64,000 nt of DNA from Auanema rhodensis. Its lineage: Eukaryota; Nematoda; Chromadorea; Rhabditida; Rhabditidae. The stretch covers positions 8,442,501 to 8,506,500 of the forward strand of contig OZ059900.1 in NCBI GenBank assembly GCA_964057225.1, read 5' to 3'. The first letter of the stretch is position 1; every line of letters starts with the position of its first letter. A program made the position numbers and the translations under genes. Shown in pieces: positions 1-10,984 of this stretch. The notes under the pieces are model-generated. The model saw nothing but the letters and a program-made list of their open reading frames with translations, did not search any database and was not told where the DNA came from.

Positions 1-73
1 CACGAATATCAAAACTGATTGAAATATGGGCCTTTTTATGCTCAAAACGCCATATATTCAACGATTTTGGGTA

Positions 74-100
74 CAAAACATGTGAAAACTGTATGTTTTG
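74..100. other. Conserved 8-bp inverted repeat in each unit (type copy)
   Basis: caaaacat and atgttttg flank an 11-nt spacer (gtgaaaactgt). The pair is intact in nearly all units of both arms. A tgtattgatc variant that breaks the stem is concentrated at about 21.0-23.3 kb and in the patch at 1475. Such dyads are a known property of some centromeric satellites; a role here is inference only. Confidence 0.7.
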
Positions 101-158
101 ATCAGACCCTTTGAGATATGGATTTGAAATTCAGGATTCATAAACTTTGACTATTTTC

Positions 159-170
159 ACATATATATGT
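159..170. other. 12-bp palindrome acatatatatgt in each unit (type copy)
   Basis: This self-complementary AT-rich element lies 59 bp after the inverted repeat. Variants are acatatttatgt (mainly in the reverse arm), acaaatatatgt (6368, 12768, 17982) and the 16-bp expanded form. It is the only site in the unit with microsatellite-type length change. Confidence 0.75.
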
Positions 171-341
171 TCAATTTTAACCACTTTGGTCAAAAAGGAC
201 CGAAAATATCAAGAATTATTGGTTTTTTGGGGTTTGAAGGGCATTTTGGCTAAATCAGTCAAACTTTTGGCATATTTTTTTCTTCTAAAACGACTAAATG
301 TTAGGAACACTGTCATAGAATGTTGATATAGGTGTATTTTG

Positions 342-689
342 CACGAATATCAAAACTGATTGAAATATGGGCCTTTTTATGCTCAAAACGCCATATATTC
401 AACAATTTTGGGTACAAAACATGTGAAAACTGTATGTTTTGATCAGACCCTTTGAGATATGGATTTGAAATTCAGGATTCATAAACTTTGACTATTTTCA
501 CATATATATGTTCAATTTTAACCACTTTGGTCAAAAAGGACCGAAAATATCAAGAATTATTGGTTTTTTGGGGTTTGAAGGACATTTTGGCTAAATCAGT
601 CAAACTTTTGATCTTAAGCATATTTTCTTCTTCTAAAACGACTAAATGTATGAAATACTGTCAAAGATTGTTCATATAGGTGTATTTTG
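342..689 (+). repeat. Representative 348-bp satellite unit
   Basis: This copy shows the unit landmarks. Unit 1 begins cacgaatatc. Unit 74-81 (caaaacat) and 93-100 (atgttttg) form a perfect 8-bp inverted repeat around an 11-nt spacer. Unit 104-109 region carries agaccc. Unit 147 begins ttgactattt, used here as the counting anchor. Unit 159-170 is the perfect palindrome acatatatatgt. Around unit 270-285 lies gatcttaagcat, containing CTTAAG. The unit ends gtgtattttg. Composition is about 30% G+C. The length of 348 is twice 174, a nucleosome-scale figure, but I found no convincing internal half-unit duplication, so 348 bp is the basic period. Confidence 0.95.
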
Positions 690-1474
690 CACGAATATCA
701 AAACTGATTGAAATATGGGCCTTTTTATGCTCAAAACGCCATATATTCAACGATTTTGGGTACAAAACATGTGAAAACTGTATGTTTTGATCAGACCCTT
801 TGAGATATGGATTTGAAATTCAGGATTCATAAACTTTGACTATTTTCACATATATATGTTCAATTTTAACCACTTTGGTCAAAAAGGACCGAAAATATCA
901 AGAATTATTGGTTTTTTGGGGTTTGAAGGGCATTTTGGCTAAATCAGTCAAACTTTTGATCTTAAGCATATTTTCTTCTTCTAAAACGACTAAATGTATG
1001 AAATACTGTCATAAAATGTTCATATAGGTGTATTTTGCACGAATATCAAAACTGATTGAAATATGGGCCTTTTTATGCTCAAAACGCCATATATTCAACG
1101 ATTTTGGGTACAAAACATGTGAAAACTGTATGTTTTGATCAGACCCTTTGAGATATGGATTTGAAATTCAGGATTCATAAACTTTGACTATTTTCACATA
1201 TATATGTTCAATTTTAACCACTTTGGTCAAAAAGGACCGAAAATATCAAGAATTATTGGTTTTTTGGGGTTTGAAGGGCATTTTGGCTAAATCAGTCAAA
1301 CTTTTGGCATATTTTTTTCTTCTAAAACGACTAAATGTTAGGAACACTGTCATAGAATGTTGATATAGGTGTATTTTGCACGAATATCAAAACTGATTGA
1401 AATATGGGCCTTTTTATGCTCAAAACGCCATATATTCAACAATTTTGGGTACAAAACATGTGAAAACTGTATGT

Positions 1475-1549
1475 ATTGATCAGACCCTTTGAGATATGGA
1501 TTTGAAATTCAGGATTCATAAACTTTGACTATTTTTACATATTTATGTC
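1475..1549 (+). repeat. Patch of reverse-arm-type variants in a forward unit
   Basis: Four substitutions (1475, 1536, 1543, 1549: tgtattgatc, tttttacat, atttatgtcc) distinguish this stretch from its duplicate at 8552-8626. The same combination is the normal haplotype of reverse-arm units with anchors 20974, 21322, 22018 and 22366. The simplest reading is a short conversion tract of at least 75 bp between copies of the two arm types; independent mutation at four sites is less likely. Confidence 0.6.
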
Positions 1550-3793
1550 CAATTTTAACCACTTTGGTCAAAAAGGACCGAAAATATCAAGAATTATTGG
1601 TTTTTTGGGGTTTGAAGGACATTTTGGCTAAATCAGTCAAACTTTTGATCTTAAGCATATTTTCTTCTTCTAAAACGACTAAATGTATGAAATACTGTCA
1701 AAGATTGTTCATATAGGTGTATTTTGCACGAATATCAAAACTGATTGAAATATGGGCCTTTTTATGCTCAAAACGCCATATATTCAACGATTTTGGGTAC
1801 AAAACATGTGAAAACTGTATGTTTTGATCAGACCCTTTGAGATATGGATTTGAAATTCAGGATTCATAAACTTTGACTATTTTCACATATATATGTTCAA
1901 TTTTAACCACTTTGGTCAAAAAGGACCGAAAATATCAAGAATTATTGGTTTTTTGGGGTTTGAAGGACATTTTGGCTAAATCAGTCAAACTTTTGATCTT
2001 AAGCATATTTTTTTCTTCTAAAACGACTAAATGTATGAAATACTGTCATAGAATGTTCATATAGGTGTATTTTGCACGAATATCGAAACTGATTGAAATA
2101 TGGGCCTTTTTATGCTCAAAACGCCATATATTCAACGATTTTGGGTACAAAACATGTGAAAACTGTATGTTTTGATCAGACCCTTTGAGATATGGATTTG
2201 AAATTCAGGATTCATAAACTTTGACTATTTTCACATATATATGTTCAATTTTAACCACTTTGGTCAAAAAGGACCGAAAATATCAAGAATTATTGGTTTT
2301 TTGGGGTTTGAAGGACATTTTGGCTAAATCAGTCAAACTTTTGATCTTAAGCATATTTTTTTCTTCTAAAACGACTAAATGTATGAAATACTGTCATAGA
2401 ATGTTCATATAGGTGTATTTTGCACGAATATCGAAACTGATTGAAATATGGGCCTTTTTGTGCTCAAAACGCCATATATTCAACGATTTTGGGTACAAAA
2501 CATGTGAAAACTGTATGTTTTGATCAGACCCTTTGAGATATGGATTTGAAATTCAGGATTCATAAACTTTGACTATTTTCACATATATATGTTCAATTTT
2601 AACCACTTTGGTCAAAAAGGACCGAAAATATCAAGAATTATTGGTTTTTTGGGGTTTGAAGGGCATTTTGGCTAAATCAGTCAAACTTTTGGCATATTTT
2701 TTTCTTCTAAAACGACTAAATGTTAGGAATACTGTCATAGAATGTTGATATAGGTGTATTTTGCACGGATATCAAAACTGATTGAAATATGGGCCTTTTT
2801 ATGCTCAAAACGCCATATATTCAACAATTTTGGGTACAAAACATGTGAAAACTGTATGTTTTGATCAGACCCTTTGAGATATGGATTTGAAATTCAGGAT
2901 TCATAAACTTTGACTATTTTCACATATATATGTTCAATTTTAACCACTTTGGTCAAAAAGGACCGAAAATATCAAGAATTATTGGTTTTTTGGGGTTTGA
3001 AGGACATTTTGGCTAAATCAGTCAAACTTTTGATCTTAAGCATATTTTCTTCTTCTAAAACGACTAAATGTATGAAATACTGTCATAAAATGTTCATATA
3101 GGTGTATTTTGCACAAATATCAAAACTGATTGAAATATGGGCCTTTTTATGCTCAAAACGCCATATATTCAACGATTTTGGGTACAAAACATGTGAAAAC
3201 TGTATGTTTTGATCAGACCCTTTGAGATATGGATTTGAAATTCAGGATTCATAAACTTTGACTATTTTCACATATATATGTTCAATTTTAACCACTTTGG
3301 TCAAAAAGGACCGAAAATATCAAGAATTATTGGTTTTTTGGGGTTTGAAGGGCATTTTGGCTAAATCAGTCAAACTTTTGGCATATTTTTTTCTTCTAAA
3401 ACGACTAAATGTTAGGAATACTGTCATAGAATGTTGATATAGGTGTATTTTGCACGAATATCAAAACTGATTGAAATATGGGCCTTTTTATGCTCAAAAC
3501 GCCATATATTCAACAATTTTGGGTACAAAACATGTGAAAACTGTATGTTTTGATCAGACCCTTTGAGATATGGATTTGAAATTCAGGATTTATAAACTTT
3601 GACTATTTTTACATATATATGTTCAATTTTAACCACTTTGGTCAAAAAGGACCGAAAATATCAAGAATTATTGGTTTTTTGGGGTTTGAAGGGCATTTTG
3701 GCTAAATCAGTCAAACTTTTGGCATATTTTTTTCTTCTAAAACGACTAAATGTTAGGAATACTGTCATAGAATGTTGATATAGGTGTATTTTG

Positions 3794-4970
3794 CACGGAT
3801 ATCAAAACTGATTGAAATATGGGCCTTTTTATGCTCAAAACGCCATATATTCAACAATTTTGGGTACAAAACATGTGAAAACTGTATGTTTTGATCAGAC
3901 CCTTTGAGATATGGATTTGAAATTCAGGATTCATAAACTTTGACTATTTTCACATATATATGTTCAATTTTAACCACTTTGGTCAAAAAGGACCGAAAAT
4001 ATCAAGAATTATTGGTTTTTTGGGGTTTGAAGGACATTTTGGCTAAATCAGTCAAACTTTTGATCTTAAGCATATTTTCTTCTTCTAAAACGACTAAATG
4101 TATGAAATACTGTCATAAAATGTTCATATAGGTGTATTTTGCACGAATATCAAAACTGATTGAAATATGGGCCTTTTTATGCTCAAAACGCCATATATTC
4201 AACGATTTTGGGTACAAAACATGTGAAAACTGTATGTTTTGATCAGACCCTTTGAGATATGGATTTGAAGTTCAGGATTCATAAACTTTGACTATTTTCA
4301 CATATATATGTTCAATTTTAACCACTTTGGTCAAAAAGGACCGAAAATATCAAGAATTATTGGTTTTTTGGGGTTTGAAGGGCATTTTGGCTAAATCAGT
4401 CAAACTTTTGGCATATTTTTTTCTTCTAAAACGACTAAATGTTAGGAATACTGTCATAGAATGTTGATATAGGTGTATTTTGCACGAATATCGAAACTGA
4501 TTGAAATATGGGCCTTTTTATGCTCAAAACGCCATATATTCAACGATTTTGGGTACAAAACATGTGAAAACTGTATGTTTTGATCAGACCCTTTGAGAAA
4601 TGGATTTGAAATTCAGGATTCATAAACTTTGACTATTTTCACATATATATGTTCAATTTTAACCACTTTGGTCAAAAAGGACCGAAAATATCAAGAATTA
4701 TTGGTTTTTTGGGGTTTGAAGGACATTTTGGCAAAATCAGTCAAACTTTTGATCTTAAGCATATTTTTTTCTTCTAAAACGACTAGATGTATGGAATACT
4801 GTCATAGAATGTTGATATAGGTGTATTTTGCACGAATATCGAAACTGATTGAAATATGGGCCTTTTTATGCTCAAAACGCCATATATTCAACGATTTTGG
4901 GTACAAAACATGTGAAAACTGTATGTTTTGATCAAACCCTTTGAGATATGGATTTGAAATTCAGGATTCA
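3794..4970 (+). repeat. Dimer-of-dimers HOR, copy 1 (1378-bp offset)
   Basis: The order is a 348-bp unit beginning cacggatatc, a 341-bp unit with tttgaagttcagg (4266), a 348-bp unit with the rare cgactagatgtatgg, and the start of a unit with gatcaaaccc (4930). The same order recurs 1378 bp downstream. The one difference noticed is tttgagaaatgg at about 4593. Confidence 0.85.
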
Positions 4971-5171
4971 TAAACTTTGACTATTTTCACATATATATGT
5001 TCAATTTTAACCACTTTGGTCAAAAAGGACCGAAAATATCAAGAATTATTGGTTTTTTGGGGTTTGAAGGGCATTTTGGCTAAATCAGTCAAACTTTTGG
5101 CATATTTTTTTCTTCTAAAACGACTAAATGTTAGGAATACTGTCATAGAATGTTGATATAGGTGTATTTTG

Positions 5172-6348
5172 CACGGATATCAAAACTGATTGAAATATGG
5201 GCCTTTTTATGCTCAAAACGCCATATATTCAACAATTTTGGGTACAAAACATGTGAAAACTGTATGTTTTGATCAGACCCTTTGAGATATGGATTTGAAA
5301 TTCAGGATTCATAAACTTTGACTATTTTCACATATATATGTTCAATTTTAACCACTTTGGTCAAAAAGGACCGAAAATATCAAGAATTATTGGTTTTTTG
5401 GGGTTTGAAGGACATTTTGGCTAAATCAGTCAAACTTTTGATCTTAAGCATATTTTCTTCTTCTAAAACGACTAAATGTATGAAATACTGTCATAAAATG
5501 TTCATATAGGTGTATTTTGCACGAATATCAAAACTGATTGAAATATGGGCCTTTTTATGCTCAAAACGCCATATATTCAACGATTTTGGGTACAAAACAT
5601 GTGAAAACTGTATGTTTTGATCAGACCCTTTGAGATATGGATTTGAAGTTCAGGATTCATAAACTTTGACTATTTTCACATATATATGTTCAATTTTAAC
5701 CACTTTGGTCAAAAAGGACCGAAAATATCAAGAATTATTGGTTTTTTGGGGTTTGAAGGGCATTTTGGCTAAATCAGTCAAACTTTTGGCATATTTTTTT
5801 CTTCTAAAACGACTAAATGTTAGGAATACTGTCATAGAATGTTGATATAGGTGTATTTTGCACGAATATCGAAACTGATTGAAATATGGGCCTTTTTATG
5901 CTCAAAACGCCATATATTCAACGATTTTGGGTACAAAACATGTGAAAACTGTATGTTTTGATCAGACCCTTTGAGATATGGATTTGAAATTCAGGATTCA
6001 TAAACTTTGACTATTTTCACATATATATGTTCAATTTTAACCACTTTGGTCAAAAAGGACCGAAAATATCAAGAATTATTGGTTTTTTGGGGTTTGAAGG
6101 ACATTTTGGCAAAATCAGTCAAACTTTTGATCTTAAGCATATTTTTTTCTTCTAAAACGACTAGATGTATGGAATACTGTCATAGAATGTTGATATAGGT
6201 GTATTTTGCACGAATATCGAAACTGATTGAAATATGGGCCTTTTTATGCTCAAAACGCCATATATTCAACGATTTTGGGTACAAAACATGTGAAAACTGT
6301 ATGTTTTGATCAAACCCTTTGAGATATGGATTTGAAATTCAGGATTCA
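5172..6348 (+). repeat. Dimer-of-dimers HOR, copy 2 (1378-bp offset)
   Basis: This repeats cacggatatc (5172), tttgaagttcagg (5644), cgactagatgtatgg and gatcaaaccc (6308) in the same order as the preceding copy. Just past it, the unit with anchor 6355 switches to cttcgactatttctac, a variant also seen at 12757 and 17971, so the duplication register ends at about 6350. Confidence 0.85.
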
Positions 6349-6556
6349 TAAACTTCGACTATTTCTACAAATATATGTCCAATTTTAACCACTTTGGTCA
6401 AAAAGGACCGAAAATATCAAGAATTATTGGTTTTTTGGGGTTTGAAGGGCATTTTGGCAAAATCAGACAAACTTTTGATCTTAAGCATATTTTTTTCTTC
6501 TAAAACGACTAAATGTATGAAATACTGTCAAAGAATGTTCATATAGGTGTATTTTG

Positions 6557-7077
6557 CACGAATATCGAAACTGATTGAAATATGGGCCTTTTTATGCTCA
6601 AAACGCCATATATTCAACGATTTTGGGTACAAAACATGTGAAAACTGTATGTTTTGAACAGACCCTTTGAGATATGGATTTGAAAATCAGGATTCATAAA
6701 CTTTGACTATTTTTACATATATATGTTCAATTTTAACCACTTTGGTCAAAAAGGATGGGCCTTTTTATGCTCAAAACGCCATATATTCAACGATTTTGGG
6801 TACAAAACATGTGAAAACTGTATGTTTTGATCAGACCCTTTGAGATATGGATTTGAAATTCAGGATTCATAAACTTTGACTATTTTCACATATATATGTT
6901 CAATTTTAACCACTTTGGTCAAAAAGGACCGAAAATATCAAGAATTATTGGTTTTTTGGGGTTTGAAGGACATTTTGGCTAAATCAGTCAAACTTTTGAT
7001 CTTAGGCATATTTTCTTCTTCTAAAACGACTAAATGTATGAAATACTGTCATAAAATGTTCATATAGGTGTATTTTG
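6557..7077 (+). repeat. 521-bp fused unit from a 175-bp deletion (forward copy)
   Basis: Unit bases 1-199 run normally to aaaaagga at 6755 and are joined directly to unit base 27 (tgggcctttt) at 6756, removing 175 bp across a unit boundary. There is one base of microhomology (a). The first part carries private variants ttttgaacagaccc and ttgaaaatcagg. The preceding unit (anchor 6355) ends caaagaatgttc. An inverted copy with the same breakpoint and the same variants lies at 22513-23033. Confidence 0.95.
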
Positions 7078-10000
7078 CACGAATATCAAAACTGATTGAA
7101 ATATGGGCCTTTTTATGCTCAAAACGCCATATATTCAACGATTTTGGGTACAAAACATGTGAAAACTGTATGTTTTGATCAGACCCTTTGAGATATGGAT
7201 TTGAAATTCAGGATTCATAAACTTTGACTATTTTCACATATATATGTTCAATTTTAACCACTTTGGTCAAAAAGGACCGAAAATATCAAGAATTATTGGT
7301 TTTTTGGGGTTTGAAGGGCATTTTGGCTAAATCAGTCAAACTTTTGGCATATTTTTTTCTTCTAAAACGACTAAATGTTAGGAACACTGTCATAGAATGT
7401 TGATATAGGTGTATTTTGCACGAATATCAAAACTGATTGAAATATGGGCCTTTTTATGCTCAAAACGCCATATATTCAACAATTTTGGGTACAAAACATG
7501 TGAAAACTGTATGTTTTGATCAGACCCTTTGAGATATGGATTTGAAATTCAGGATTCATAAACTTTGACTATTTTCACATATATATGTTCAATTTTAACC
7601 ACTTTGGTCAAAAAGGACCGAAAATATCAAGAATTATTGGTTTTTTGGGGTTTGAAGGACATTTTGGCTAAATCAGTCAAACTTTTGATCTTAAGCATAT
7701 TTTCTTCTTCTAAAACGACTAAATGTATGAAATACTGTCAAAGATTGTTCATATAGGTGTATTTTGCACGAATATCGAAACTGATTGAAATATGGGCCTT
7801 TTTATGCTCAAAACGCCATATATTCAACGATTTTGGGTACAAAACATGTGAAAACTGTATGTTTTGATCAGACCCTTTGAGATATGGATTTGAAATTCAG
7901 GATTCATAAACTTTGACTATTTTCACATATATATGTTCAATTTTAACCACTTTGGTCAAAAAGGACCGAAAATATCAAGAATTATTGGTTTTTTGGGGTT
8001 TGAAGGGCATTTTGGCTAAATCAGTCAAACTTTTGATCTTAAGCATATTTTCTTCTTCTAAAACGACTAAATGTATGAAATACTGTCATAAAATGTTCAT
8101 ATAGGTGTATTTTGCACGAATATCAAAACTGATTGAAATATGGGCCTTTTTATGCTCAAAACGCCATATATTCAACGATTTTGGGTACAAAACATGTGAA
8201 AACTGTATGTTTTGATCAGACCCTTTGAGATATGGATTTGAAATTCAGGATTCATAAACTTTGACTATTTTCACATATATATGTTCAATTTTAACCACTT
8301 TGGTCAAAAAGGACCGAAAATATCAAGAATTATTGGTTTTTTGGGGTTTGAAGGGCATTTTGGCTAAATCAGTCAAACTTTTGGCATATTTTTTTCTTCT
8401 AAAACGACTAAATGTTAGGAACACTGTCATAGAATGTTGATATAGGTGTATTTTGCACGAATATCAAAACTGATTGAAATATGGGCCTTTTTATGCTCAA
8501 AACGCCATATATTCAACAATTTTGGGTACAAAACATGTGAAAACTGTATGTTTTGCTCAGACCCTTTGAGATATGGATTTGAAATTCAGGATTCATAAAC
8601 TTTGACTATTTTCACATATATATGTTCAATTTTAACCACTTTGGTCAAAAAGGACCGAAAATATCAAGAATTATTGGTTTTTTGGGGTTTGAAGGACATT
8701 TTGGCTAAATCAGTCAAACTTTTGATCTTAAGCATATTTTCTTCTTCTAAAACGACTAAATGTATGAAATACTGTCAAAGATTGTTCATATAGGTGTATT
8801 TTGCACGAATATCAAAACTGATTGAAATATGGGCCTTTTTATGCTCAAAACGCCATATATTCAACGATTTTGGGTACAAAACATGTGAAAACTGTATGTT
8901 TTGATCAGACCCTTTGAGATATGGATTTGAAATTCAGGATTCATAAACTTTGACTATTTTCACATATATATGTTCAATTTTAACCACTTTGGTCAAAAAG
9001 GACCGAAAATATCAAGAATTATTGGTTTTTTGGGGTTTGAAGGACATTTTGGCTAAATCAGTCAAACTTTTGATCTTAAGCATATTTTTTTCTTCTAAAA
9101 CGACTAAATGTATGAAATACTGTCATAGAATGTTCATATAGGTGTATTTTGCACGAATATCGAAACTGATTGAAATATGGGCCTTTTTATGCTCAAAACG
9201 CCATATATTCAACGATTTTGGGTACAAAACATGTGAAAACTGTATGTTTTGATCAGACCCTTTGAGATATGGATTTGAAATTCAGGATTCATAAACTTTG
9301 ACTATTTTCACATATATATGTTCAATTTTAACCACTTTGGTCAAAAAGGACCGAAAATATCAAGAATTATTGGTTTTTTGGGGTTTGAAGGACATTTTGG
9401 CTAAATCAGTCAAACTTTTGATCTTAAGCATATTTTTTTCTTCTAAAACGACTAAATGTATGAAATACTGTCATAGAATGTTCATATAGGTGTATTTTGC
9501 ACGAATATCGAAACTGATTGAAATATGGGCCTTTTTGTGCTCAAAACGCCATATATTCAACGATTTTGGGTACAAAACATGTGAAAACTGTATGTTTTGA
9601 TCAGACCCTTTGAGATATGGATTTGAAATTCAGGATTCATAAACTTTGACTATTTTCACATATATATGTTCAATTTTAACCACTTTGGTCAAAAAGGACC
9701 GAAAATATCAAGAATTATTGGTTTTTTGGGGTTTGAAGGGCATTTTGGCTAAATCAGTCAAACTTTTGGCATATTTTTTTCTTCTAAAACGACTAAATGT
9801 TAGGAATACTGTCATAGAATGTTGATATAGGTGTATTTTGCACGGATATCAAAACTGATTGAAATATGGGCCTTTTTATGCTCAAAACGCCATATATTCA
9901 ACAATTTTGGGTACAAAACATGTGAAAACTGTATGTTTTGATCAGACCCTTTGAGATATGGATTTGAAATTCAGGATTCATAAACTTTGACTATTTTCAC

Positions 10001-10664
10001 ATATATATGTTCAATTTTAACCACTTTGGTCAAAAAGGACCGAAAATATCAAGAATTATTGGTTTTTTGGGGTTTGAAGGACATTTTGGCTAAATCAGTC
10101 AAACTTTTGATCTTAAGCATATTTTCTTCTTCTAAAACGACTAAATGTATGAAATACTGTCATAAAATGTTCATATAGGTGTATTTTGCACGAATATCAA
10201 AACTGATTGAAATATGGGCCTTTTTATGCTCAAAACGCCATATATTCAACGATTTTGGGTACAAAACATGTGAAAACTGTATGTTTTGATCAGACCCTTT
10301 GAGATATGGATTTGAAATTCAGGATTCATAAACTTTGACTATTTTCACATATATATGTTCAATTTTAACCACTTTGGTCAAAAAGGACCGAAAATATCAA
10401 GAATTATTGGTTTTTTGGGGTTTGAAGGGCATTTTGGCTAAATCAGTCAAACTTTTGGCATATTTTTTTCTTCTAAAACGACTAAATGTTAGGAATACTG
10501 TCATAGAATGTTGATATAGGTGTATTTTGCACGAATATCAAAACTGATTGAAATATGGGCCTTTTTATGCTCAAAACGCCATATATTCAACAATTTTGGG
10601 TACAAAACATGTGAAAACTGTATGTTTTGATCAGACCCTTTGAGATATGGATTTGAAATTCAGG
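7078..10664 (+). repeat. Duplicated block, copy 2 (7077-bp offset)
   Basis: This is the partner of the block at the left edge. It lacks the four linked substitutions that copy 1 carries at 1475, 1536, 1543 and 1549, and has private changes of its own at 7768 (cgaaactg) and about 8556 (ttttgctcag). To its left lies the fused unit (6557-7077). To its right, the unit with anchor 10676 carries agaagtattgg, shared with units near 12.8 and 18.0 kb. Confidence 0.88.
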
Positions 10665-10984
10665 ATTCATAAACTTTGACTATTTTCACATATATATGTC
10701 CAATTTTAACCACTTTGGTCAAAAAGGACCGAAAATATCAAGAAGTATTGGTTTTTTGGGGTTTGAAGGGCATTTTGGCAAAATCAGACAAACTTTTGAT
10801 CTTAAGCATATTTTTTTCTTCTAAAACGACTAAATGTATGAAATACTGTCAAAGAATGTTCATATAGGTGTATTTTGCACGAATATCAAAACTGATTGAA
10901 ATATGGGCCTTTTTATGCTCAAAACGCCATATATTCAACAATTTTGGGTACAAAACATGTGAAAACTGTATGTTTTGATCAGAC

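Larger units (their letters stand above)
1..341 (+). repeat. 341-bp unit variant (7-bp deletion), type copy
   Basis: This unit lacks atcttaa, giving ttttggcat where the 348-bp unit has ttttgatcttaagcat (between bases 269 and 270 here). The deletion removes the CTTAAG site and is linked to gttaggaa in place of gtatgaaa. Other copies start at 1038, 2423, 3112, 3453, 4142, 4831, 5520, 7078, 8115, 9500, 10189, 11226 and 16440. Thirteen of the 14 lie in the first 11.6 kb. Most alternate with 348-bp units, giving 689-bp dimers. Confidence 0.95.
1..3587 (+). repeat. Duplicated block, copy 1 (7077-bp offset)
   Basis: Unit order and private variants match 7078-10664 throughout: a unit ending caaagattgttc, then a 348-bp unit, a 341-bp unit, and so on, including the rare tttttgtgctc at about 2456 and its partner at about 9533. 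By eye I found about seven substitutions (near 701, 1475-1549 and 3115), so identity is above 99.5%. Similarity in this register stops near 3588, where this copy reads ggatttataaac. The left limit is outside the window. Confidence 0.88.

Noticed and set aside
1-348. The 348-bp unit as a doubled 174-bp monomer
   Set aside because: Comparing the halves gives only short matches (catatattcaa against catatatatgttcaa, ttttgggtacaaaa against ctttggtcaaaaa) at an offset near 107, not 174. The fused unit's 173-bp excess is close to half a unit but comes from one deletion.
488-679. A 63-codon reading frame repeated in most units on the unit strand
   Set aside because: It begins at TTG, not ATG. It exists once per unit because the repeat is homogeneous. 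It is destroyed by the 7-bp deletion in 14 units and by cttcgact or acatag variants in others with no sign of compensation, and it has no recognisable domain. Conservation is explained by satellite homogenisation.
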